From Desulfosporosinus sp. (GTDB lineage Bacteria > Campylobacterota > Campylobacteria > Campylobacterales > Arcobacteraceae): 34,021 nt of DNA. Positions within the stretch are counted from its first letter, which is position 1. Each line of letters begins with the position of its first letter. Location: NCBI GenBank assembly GCA_020719775.1, contig DYPS01000011.1:8610-42630 (forward strand). Reading direction: 5' to 3'. Both the position numbers and the translations under genes were made by a program. The notes beneath the pieces were generated by a model, which saw only the letters and a list, made by a program, of their open reading frames with translations, made no database searches and had not been told where the DNA came from. Positions 26,780 to 34,021 of this stretch are shown in pieces.

Positions 26780-29602
26780 TCATGTAAGATGATACTATTT
26801 GCGCAAGTTTTATAGCAGTTAGTTTGTGACATGATATTTTTACATTCCCTACTAAATATCTCCCTTGTTTCCGTGCTACTTTAGGTATTCTTATTTATTG
26901 CTTAAAAACATTGTGTCTTTTACGATCTATCCGAAAAAGTGCAATGCTCTGTCGTATGTCATTTAAATTATTTATTCCTAAATATTTTAACTTGTACTTT
27001 ATAAAGTGAAAATATCCATAGAACAAACTTGAAAAACTCTCTCCAACCATAAATAATGAACCTTTCCCAAAGAACATCGATTAAATGACTCTGTATTGTG
27101 TATTGATAACTTGAGGCAAACAGAGTAATAATCCAAGAAATTATGTAGCACTCTGGTAAAATAGACTGCCTTTTAAAATGTTCACTAATTTACGGATGAT
27201 AAATTGCCAAAAGTCTTTCGAACTGATACATTTTAATTTTCAATACTTAAAATTAATTAGCGAATAGCTACTTAAACCGAACTTACATTAAATACTAAAA
27301 TAACCTGTAACTGGCTTCTTAGTTTTTTGTTTTGATAAACAAATATCCAGCAATGTAGTTCATCCCTTGACAATATGAAATTTATTTGTTAGTGTGAGCA
27401 TAAACTCGGAGCACATTTGTCAGTATTTCTGGCTTTAGATAGTCAATGTGCATGTGAAGTGATCTACTAACATCAAGCTGGATAATTTCATCAACTTAGT
27501 TTTTATCTAATTTAGAAACTTGTTCAAATAGCTCCCAGTACTTTAGTTATTTTTTGAATGGGATAATTTTTGGCCACTTAACTGAAGATGGCATTTTGAG
27601 ATGATGCAAAATTTATTGATGAACAAGACTGGTATTTTTGCATACAAGCCTGAGTTGTATGGACTCTATTCCAAGATAGCCCTTTTTGGCTGCTAACCAG
27701 ATGCAATAGGGCCCAACAGTTTTTTATTTTAACATTTTTTACATTTTTTTTTACATTTTTTCCTTCACTTCAGTCTTATAGAATATCTTTTGCCTTTACG
27801 AAATGTCTTTCTTAGTCAATATAAGACTTTTTAAATATTAAAATGATTTTTTATTTTAGCTTCCCACTGCTTATTTCAAAAATGGAATTGAAATTTATGT
27901 GGATATTGAAAGATTCGCGATTATATTCGCTAATTCCTGTATGCACAAAAATTATTCTTCTTATGTCAAAATTGGCTATCTTTTACCAGTAACGACAGCG
28001 AAAAATCCCTTTGTGAATGAGGTTATCATTCCTTTACCTGATTAAAGTCTTTTTTTATCTTATCGTTTTTTTATAATAAAATTAAGGAGCTTCATCAAAA
28101 CTTTTGCTTTATTCAGTTTATCAACATTTTTACCAAGAGAGTGACATGCGAGCTATATTGGCTGACTTTTTGAGGATTTGTTATTTAATAAGTTTCGTTT
28201 TTTCATTATTCGTTGTGAAATTAGCAAAATTTTATACAGAAACTCTATATGAAGAGCACCATTTTTGGATTAAAGCTAAAGATTTTTGATTATTTAAAGA
28301 AAAGTGGAAAGAACAAAGTTGAATTGATCGTCTTATAATTTGCAGTAAATGGAGTTCATCTAAAAAATCTTGAAATATAAAATTTCAACAAAATAGAAGG
28401 AATATGCTTGTTGGCTCAATATCTTCGCTTTGCAAATTTACATATCCTTTGCATCTCTACTTTAATTTTATTTCGATTTGCTTTAAATTTACTTCATACT
28501 ACTATTTTTTGATTTTACTTAAAATAATGGGTCCAACATCTTTTTAATCAACTGTCTATCACTCTATTTAATCTTGCTAAAAACTTATGACAAATGAGAC
28601 TATTCAGCTTATAAAGATGCTTTTCTAATTTTTCTCATTTATTCGTCGTATGAAACGTATTCTTATCTGGTTGTAGAATTTACCATGAAACCTATTTTTA
28701 ATTGTTGCTTTTTCTTAATATTTATATACGTACATTTTATTGATTTTATATTTTTTAGGTCTGTATGTTTTTGTTACTTTCTTAGATTTTTTTTTCAATT
28801 GTAGTATCAATCGCATTTTAGAATTAATCTAAAGTTTTTATGCAGTTCAAAGCTGTCTTTCTACAAAATTATTGTCTTGATTATTCATTATGAATTAAAG
28901 AAGTGCTAATTTTTTTAAGCTATTATTTTGCCTGAACCCATTCATAATTTGTCTTCTAAATAGCACCAATGTAGAATTTTTAATAACTTGAAATCGTATC
29001 AAGTATTTTTTTGGATGATAAATTGAACCTAATATGATAAATTGATATACTTGTTGAGTTCGTCCATATTTTAAATACCTGCCGTTTAAATTTTGACCAT
29101 CATTTTTTTCTGTTGTTCTTTTTGCTTTTCAAGTTTTGCATTCCATAATCTGTAATTTTATCTTTGTTTTTCTAATTCTTGATTATGCAATCTCAAATTA
29201 TCGATTCTATTGGAAAGTTGCTTAGTAAGCTACATTCCCAGTCTGTAATTATTTTAGGAAAATAATTTTAGTGGCTAAAATATTTAATTTTGACACTTAT
29301 ATGCTACTTTTCTTGAGCATTCTCCCATGCGGAGAAGACTGTTGCTCAAAAATTGGTAGGTATTGTTGACATATTAATTATTGGACTCTAACAGTAATAA
29401 GATTGATACAGGAGGACAGTATTTACTGGTTGATCCTTCCGGAAAGATCGCACAGATCCTTTGAAAAAAGATGAAATATTTTTACGAAATCGATGTAAAA
29501 GTTCTTTTGGATCTAATTTCTTTCCTTGCTGTAGCTTATACCTTGACTCAGCATAGAATAGATCTATTTTAGTTCATCAAAGTCCTGAATCGTCTTAGAC
29601 AT
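26780..29602 (-). CDS. F-BAR-like plus TBC Rab-GAP fusion protein, 912 aa
   Basis: Coding is complement of 26780..29602 minus four introns (29388..29409, 29029..29050, 28714..28733, 26978..26997), 2,739 bases. Residues 1 to about 280 look like an F-BAR/BAR helical domain: FDELKEIYSMLSQG, an RNEIQKNFYIDFVKIF core, then EIFEPLKLFSENN and LEKQRENYRLWNAKLEKQKE, a pattern typical of the membrane-binding crescent. A charged linker of about 300 residues follows. The TBC domain spans about 605-880 with both catalytic fingers intact: I686-x-x-D-x-x-R692 (IQLDVSR) and YCQG with Gln724, then GMNYIAGYLF and WIITLFASSYQYT...DVLWERF. TBC domains stimulate GTP hydrolysis by Rab GTPases, so the protein is predicted to inactivate a Rab at curved membranes. 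The F-BAR call rests on pattern only; the TBC call is firm. The two halves are joined by the 20-nt intron at 28714. A separate start at ATG 28686 would make the TBC half a 628-aa gene, but then the F-BAR frame would run about 50 bases into it. The gene lies 133 bp downstream of KTI12. Confidence 0.85.
26978..26997 (-). other. 20-nt intron in the TBC domain
   Basis: Minus-strand GTACAAGTTAAAATATTTAG interrupts the last TBC helices. Splicing joins LWIFSLYK to EEIIEMTYDRALHFF. The unspliced frame reaches TGA a few codons later. Confidence 0.9.
28714..28733 (-). other. 20-nt intron joining the F-BAR-like and TBC halves
   Basis: Minus-strand GTACGTATATAAATATTAAG. Splicing joins EKIENQEN to KKQQLKIGFMVNSTTREEY and converts two overlapping frames into one. 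Length and donor match the other introns; the acceptor is AAG. This splice decides whether there is one gene or two. Confidence 0.72.
29029..29050 (-). other. 22-nt intron in the F-BAR-like region
   Basis: The minus strand begins GTATATCAAT and ends CATATTAG. Splicing connects NMDELNK to FNLSSKKILDTISSYEK and then NYEWVQAKEELKK, keeping the helical pattern. The unspliced frame stops at TGA soon after. Confidence 0.8.
29388..29409 (-). other. 22-nt intron in the F-BAR-like region
   Basis: The minus strand begins GTATCAATC and ends ACTGTTAG. Splicing joins SGRINQEILSS to ESNNEYVNNTYQFLSNSLL, with a split codon TAG (Glu) at the junction. Several frames are open locally, but only this splice gives an unbroken helical domain. 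Confidence 0.78.
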
Positions 29603-29735
29603 TGTAAAGCTGATTATAATAATGCAAATGTGAATCAATTTCAATTATATTTCTATGCATATTCAATTATTCAACTAAAATAACTAAAATAACATTTAAA
29701 TCCTTTATTTTAAAATTCTGTAGTTTTCATCAAGT

Positions 29736-30575
29736 TCATTTTCTTTTATCGGCTTACACAAGAAAGTTCTTAAATGATTATTTTACAGATTTTAGACCGA
29801 CTGGCTTCTATTTTATCATGTTCACAAAATCTTTTTTTATCTTTTTTAATTGTAGTGCATTCCAATTATTTTTCAAAATGAATTTTCCCATCACAACTTC
29901 ATCGCAGATTTATTGACAAAGTTTATCTAATTCATATAAATAGTCCTATGAAAGTTTTGCATCCTAAATATTAAATTTTCTCTACTTGTTTAGTTGATAC
30001 AGGATCTTTTGATTTTTTAGCTTAAAATAACAAAACTTGTGCAATTTACTATACAGGTGTTGGCTCTTCCTCTCTTCTTTAGAATAAGGGAACATCCCAT
30101 CTATTTTTCAATTGAGGAGGCTCCATTCTTTTAGCTAAATCTTAAAATCTGAATAAAAAAAATATTACAATTATTGATTAAACTGAGACTTATTCTTGAC
30201 ATTTAACTCTCGAGCAGCTTCAATAGTAGTATTACAATAGACAACGCAATATGTAGTTTTTTGTTAACGTGCAATGCAAAACATTTGGTATCGATAGCCC
30301 TTAATATAATTGAGAGAGTCAGCAATAACGATGACTCCTTCATTCAAATTTTTTTATACTTAAAATTTGATTTTTCCTCTCATCATTTTTTCTGCTTATG
30401 AAGCTTAATTGATGAAAAATTTACTTTGATAGGATTAGTTTTTATCTACGTTTAAGGATTACTAATTAACCACGTATACTTTTTGATTGTACTTTGTTCT
30501 TAAATACTCTGCAATTTATTGACTTCTTGACGTTTTTCCGCTTCCCGGAATTCCACACATAACTATCAATGGCAT
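29736..30575 (-). CDS. KTI12: KTI12, Elongator-associated P-loop protein, 265 aa
   Basis: KTI12 associates with Elongator, which modifies wobble uridine in tRNAs; it is related to the tRNA-Sec kinase PSTK. The start at 30575 places the P-loop at residues 8-15 (GIPGSGKT) after MPLIVMC, exactly as in the family. Next come VYVVNEESL (family VVDDESL), VIVIADSLNYIKGYRYQMFC, TTYCVVYCNTT, LFEDLAKRMEPP, and KNRWDVPLF. The C-terminal part has DYLYELDKLCQEI and the helical LQLKKIKKDFVNMI that matches the family's C-terminal LRRLRR-F segment. Two introns (30149..30168 and 29964..29985) are removed; together they total 42 nt and restore the frame. The stop is TGA 29736-29738. Length is close to the usual 270-310. 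Glu codons TAG and TAA in NEESL support the code assignment. It lies 133 bp upstream of the F-BAR/TBC gene on the same strand. Confidence 0.95.
29964..29985 (-). other. 22-nt intron in KTI12
   Basis: The minus strand begins GTAGAGAAAA and ends AATATTTAG. It joins PVSTKQ to DAKLSEDYLYELDKLCQEI. Without it the frame meets TGA before the conserved YELDKLCQEI helix. Confidence 0.88.
30149..30168 (-). other. 20-nt intron in KTI12
   Basis: Minus-strand GTAATATTTTTTTTATTCAG. Splicing yields FNQELFEDLAKRMEPPQLKN and the conserved RWDVPLF. The unspliced frame loses this motif. Confidence 0.92.
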
Positions 30576-30727
30576 TTTGATTTATTATACTATGTTGACA
30601 ATTATTAATATTAGCTTAATTCGATTTTGTTATAGTCTATAAAAGAAATATGATAATATACTCAAAGTAACAGTTTAAATCAAGTCTGAAACTAAAATTT
30701 TTATTTGATAAAAATTAAACATTTTTT

Positions 30728-30817
30728 AATGGTGGCTTCAATTTGAATGGTGGTTTCAATTTGAATGGTGGCTTCAATTTGAATGGTGGTTTCAATTTGA
30801 ATGGTGGCTTCAATTTT
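30728..30817. repeat. Five tandem 18-bp repeats carrying in-frame TGA stops
   Basis: Plus-strand unit AATGGTGGCTTCAATTTG starts at 30728, 30746, 30764, 30782 and 30800. Units alternate GGCTTC and GGTTTC, and the last base of the fifth copy differs. Read on the minus strand in the frame of the WD40 gene, each unit contains one TGA (30810-30812, then every 18 bp down to 30738-30740). The first is the gene's stop and the other four are back-up stops. The remaining intergenic bases 30576-30727 are AT-rich with nothing else seen. Confidence 0.95.
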
Positions 30818-33800
30818 TATCTTTTTTTAAAAATTTAGTAAACTAACTTGACATTTTCTGATATTAATCGAATATTTTTGACCCTTACTCGGCCCTGATT
30901 TACTATTTTTATTTTTATTTCAACAGACTTTGTTTTTTTGATTTTTATGGTTAAAAAATTTAACCTAAGATACAATATAACTTATAAAACTATTTTTCAT
31001 TTTGGGTCACAAGGCTCTTGATATATGACTTATCAATAAATTATTCATCCTCTTAAATAGTACCTAGGATTTATTTGAATGTAGCTAAAATTTGCTATGA
31101 AGATTGTGGATTTTTTTTCATTGAAATTGGTGAAATTGATCTTTCATCATTTTTATTGAATAGATCTAATGAATTTCGAACTTATTCTTATTTATCTGTA
31201 TAGTTTTAGCTATATTTTAAAGTTTCAGACTATCTTGATTTAGAATATGAAAAAGATGGCGAATCTTATTGATAAGAAGCTTTATTTGCATTGTTAGTGT
31301 CTATTCTATTAACTTTTGAAGTTACAAGCTTGGATTAAATCATGTTTTGTGTTTTCGGTTTACTTTATTCCATTATGAAACTTTCATTAGAAATGGAGTT
31401 ATTTTTGTTTGTTTAGTTGCTATGTTAGTTAAGATTAACATAGCTCTCAACCAAGTTATTACAAAACTTTGGCATAAACTCTTATTTTTTATCCGGAAAT
31501 ATTTTCTTTTTTTGCTCTCTCTGCAAATTGCTACTAGATTCCCCTAATCCAAAATCTATTTGTTATAAACTATTTGAAAAATTAATGTTTTTTTCGTTTG
31601 TATTTCTTTGTTACCGATCTTTGATGATTCCATTAACATTGTTGTAGACTTCATTTACTTGCTTTAAAATGTTAGAAGGATTAAACACAGACATTTTGTT
31701 ATTCTAATTTTTGTACTATAATTATACACTCGGAAGCTGATATAATCTAATACTCTATTCGCCTAAAATATTGCTCATTTTTATGCTTTTAGCATTCTCG
31801 ATGGAATTAAAGTTTTATTCTCTGTTGTTACTTTTTTAAACACTTTTGTTCTTTATTGAAGAGAGAGACTGATTTTTAGACTGGGTCCAAACACTGTTAT
31901 CCATCCAAGACATATCGTTCTGCTAAAACCATTTCTTGACTTTTTGCTACATTTTAGAGTATTTAGGATCATTTATGGCTTTTATTATAATATCTGCTTA
32001 ATGACCAACTAAAATAATCTCACCATTTTCTGTTACATCTAAATCAATTATATCTTAATTCATCATTTCAGAGTACATAATGGTCTCTGAAAAGTTGGCA
32101 ACGATCAGTCGATGCTTACTGGAAATAATCGCTATGAGCCACGAATTACTTTTAACAGTTTTGATATGCTAGTCCGCATCAAGCTAGTGAGATAGACTTA
32201 TTTGTCCAGTCTTTTTATTTTTTTGTATGTTAAAATAAATAATTTTTTTCTTTTAGCAAAGAATTAAGTAATTCTGAGAAACTGCGCAACTCTCTATATT
32301 TTATTGGACTATTTTTTAGTGGGTTTAGATATTATACGATAAAACCTTTGATTTACCTTTGATTAGCAATTTTTTTTTATCGTATAATTTTATTTATTGA
32401 ATGGAAGTACCAATATCCAGTTATTTCATTTTTAACAAAGAATCCTCCGAAGGTTTGTATATTCTCAGAAACCCATTCTAAAATCCAAGGTATATCAAAT
32501 CTTAATTGACTTCCAGGCTTAAAATAATTTATGACTTTATCCGACTGGCCTTGAATTCTTATTCAAAATTTTAATGCAAAACTAATTGAAAGTTTTATAG
32601 CGAATACATTAGAAACTATTGCTTTGAGATGCACACCACATATTTTTTCATGTACATTTTCATATTAAATATTGGATGTTCTGAATCAGTATAAATTATT
32701 CTTGTTAGATTTTTGCAATATGCGTTTCGCTTTATCCCAATCACTTCTGCTATATCTAAAGACTCCTTGTTGCTATCGAAACATTTTTTGTAGAAATGCC
32801 AAATTCTTACTAAATTAATAAAAAAATTACGTGTATTATCCTCAGAAGCAGTTCCGAAAAATGAAATGTCTCCTTTAATTTCCTACAATAAACACACACA
32901 ATTAATTTTTTCTCTATGGGTAATGATAGATCTAAAAGCAATTATCTATTCGTCCATTTTCCAAATGAACATTGTCAGGTTTTCATACAGTGTCAAGACA
33001 TAGTTGTTAAGTATTAAAATTCCATTACATTTTGGAAATACTTCGTTTTACTTAAATTACAAACACTCATCTTTTGTAATGTTCTATTTGTTTGTTGGTG
33101 GAGGTTTTGGAAATTTACCTTATAAGGAAAGAGTAGCTAGATTAATAATTTTTATTAGAGAATTATCGCCACCACATAAAGCCGAATTTCCAATTATTTG
33201 TAGAGATGTAGCACTTTACATCATCAAGTCTATCCACTTGCCTACTTTTTAGTAGTTTGCATCAATTACGCACAATTGCCCATCTGAACTCAATAATATC
33301 AAATTAATGGTATTTTCCTGGTAATTTAAATATATACTTGCGTCAATATATTATTTTGTGCCGAACTTTTTCCCAAAGTTTATAGCTTTTCCTTATATCA
33401 TCCAGCAATCGCCCTATTTTTTTCTAATTATATTTCCTTAATTAAACTTCCAAATTTTAAAATATCCTCTTCCAATCGTCAGCAAATACTCATTATGGTC
33501 AAACATGAGCTTATTGATAGATTTCGACATTTTATTTTTAGTAATAGTTTATCCGTTTTCCCAAACAAACATACTTCCATCACTATTACAAATTGAAATC
33601 AAGTATTTTGAATTTGGAGAAAATACGATTAAATCTATTGACAATTTGTGCCCTTTTAAAATCCAAAGGGGTTTTTAATTTATCTGGCTGTCCATAGTTA
33701 GCGTTTTCTCCACATCATAAATGAAAATGTTAGGATATTTTCCATTCTAAGCAACGGCTATAAAGTTTTAGTTAGGCGACACAACTATTGTAGAAATATT

Positions 33801-33974
33801 TTAAGTTCGGTGCTTGATGTATGCAATTTGTTAATCTAAGATTGGACTGTAAAATATTATATAACAGCCACAAACGTATAAAAGTGTTTATTTGGCATGT
33901 GCGATTTGAGTTATCCTTTTGGATGAGCTTCCCAAGAGGTTGAGTATTTTAAAGGAAAGTTTTGAGTTGTCCAT
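30810..33974 (-). CDS. WD40 scaffold of WDR62/MAPKBP1 type, 1,047 aa
   Basis: Coding is complement of 30810..33974 minus a 21-nt intron (32810..32830), 3,144 bases. The start at 33974 gives MDNSKLSFKILNLLGSSSKR, which aligns with the EKVLGL start of the WDR62/MAPKBP1 family. WD repeats follow in that family's order: ETLLYVCGCYIIFYSP with DEQIAYIKHRT, VSPNENFIAVAENGKYPNIF (family TGExGHxPxVRVWD), LKGHKLSIDLIVFSPNSKY, DGSMFVWENGE, LTIGRGYFKIWKF, and the SEDNTLRIWHFY repeat formed by the splice. A second propeller-like half runs to about residue 690. The C-terminal third is Asn/Ser/Lys/Glu-rich and probably disordered. In animals this family scaffolds JNK signalling and sits at spindle poles and centrosomes; a basal-body or spindle role here is inference. 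The stop TGA lies in the first 18-bp repeat. Other WD40 families cannot be fully excluded. Confidence 0.85.
32810..32830 (-). other. 21-nt intron in the WD40 gene
   Basis: The minus strand begins GTAATTTTTTT and ends TTAATTTAG. Removal changes SEDNTRNFFINLVRIWHFY to SEDNTLRIWHFY, the canonical WD-repeat ending. It is a multiple of three and contains no in-frame TGA, so only protein homology reveals it. Confidence 0.8.
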
Positions 33975-34021
33975 AATTTTTTTATTTAAAATTATAGAAT
34001 TGCATAGATATCCGTTTAATA
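33975..34021 (-). promoter_or_regulatory. Upstream flank of the WD40 gene (window edge)
   Basis: Forty-seven AT-rich bases precede the chosen ATG. The frame stays open upstream to the window edge, but the translation is low in information and the chosen start already matches the family's N-terminus. No motif is seen. Confidence 0.3.

Noticed and set aside
26895-27077. Minus-strand ORF starting MFFGKGSLFMVGESF
   Set aside because: It overlaps the TBC domain in another frame; the TBC motifs and the 20-nt intron account for the region.
29560-29590. Very short intron (13-17 nt) in the F-BAR-like gene
   Set aside because: An alternative frame looked coding locally, but the un-spliced frame plus the 22-nt intron at 29388 explains the whole domain with introns of normal local size.
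28635-29602. F-BAR-like region as a separate gene ending at TGA 28635-28637
   Set aside because: It would overlap the TBC start by about 50 bases and leave an unexplained, well-formed 20-nt intron at 28714-28733; splicing merges both into one frame divisible by three.
29663-29820. A third intron near the KTI12 C-terminus
   Set aside because: It arose from a miscounted codon boundary; after correct framing the protein continues to TGA 29736-29738 with a family-like C-terminal helix.
30860-31740. Plus-strand open frame rich in Leu/Phe (a membrane-like protein) over 31260-31740
   Set aside because: It is antisense to the WD40 gene, whose minus-strand frame is continuous over the same bases; hydrophobic antisense translations are expected opposite charged, AT-rich coding sequence.
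33004-33252. Plus-strand 82-aa ORF
   Set aside because: It is antisense to WD repeats of the WDR62-like gene.

Overview
The window reads as macronuclear-type nuclear DNA of a ciliate that translates UAA and UAG as glutamate and stops only at UGA, the peritrich nuclear code (Vorticella/Carchesium/Campanella group). The evidence is internal. When the minus-strand genes are read through TAA/TAG, these codons fall where the protein families require Glu: the Walker B Glu and HExxH Glu of an FtsH/AFG3 protease, the VEMDGF and FVEMFVG-type positions of the same protein, and the (D/N)EESL motif of KTI12. CAA/CAG still encode Gln at conserved Gln sites (YCQG of the TBC domain, LNQ of FtsH). No in-frame TGA occurs inside any gene model. 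Introns are extremely small (eleven inferred, all 20-22 nt, GT...AG), and most break the frame, so standard-code ORF calling fragments every gene.

Layout. 3-161: possible 3' end of an upstream plus-strand gene. 180-238: a 21-bp repeat. 286-21950: one enormous plus-strand gene with a single 20-nt intron. It encodes a secreted or surface protein of about 7,214 residues, with a signal peptide and many beta-rich, Cys- and Thr/Ser/Asn-rich modules, and no recognised catalytic domain. 22098-24211 (minus): mitochondrial m-AAA protease of the AFG3/FtsH family. 24413-24889 (minus): unknown basic protein. 25012-25747 (plus): coiled-coil protein. 25875-26657 (plus): unknown charged, low-complexity protein. 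26780-29602 (minus): a 912-residue protein joining an F-BAR-like membrane-curvature domain to a TBC Rab-GAP domain. 29736-30575 (minus): KTI12, the Elongator-associated P-loop protein. 30728-30817: five 18-bp repeats, each carrying an in-frame TGA. 30810-33974 (minus): a WD40 protein of WDR62/MAPKBP1 type.

The gene set is housekeeping and eukaryotic cell biology (mitochondrial proteostasis, tRNA modification, membrane trafficking, WD40 scaffold) beside one giant extracellular gene. Intergenic spaces are about 120-235 bp, so the region is compact, and no stretch over 300 bases is without a gene. No tRNA, rRNA, transposon, CRISPR array or telomere was seen. The most unusual items are the glutamate code, the uniform tiny introns, the 21.6-kb nearly intronless gene, the F-BAR-TBC fusion, and the tandem in-frame TGA array after the WD40 gene. 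All assignments come from reading the sequence and from remembered family motifs; no database search was run.
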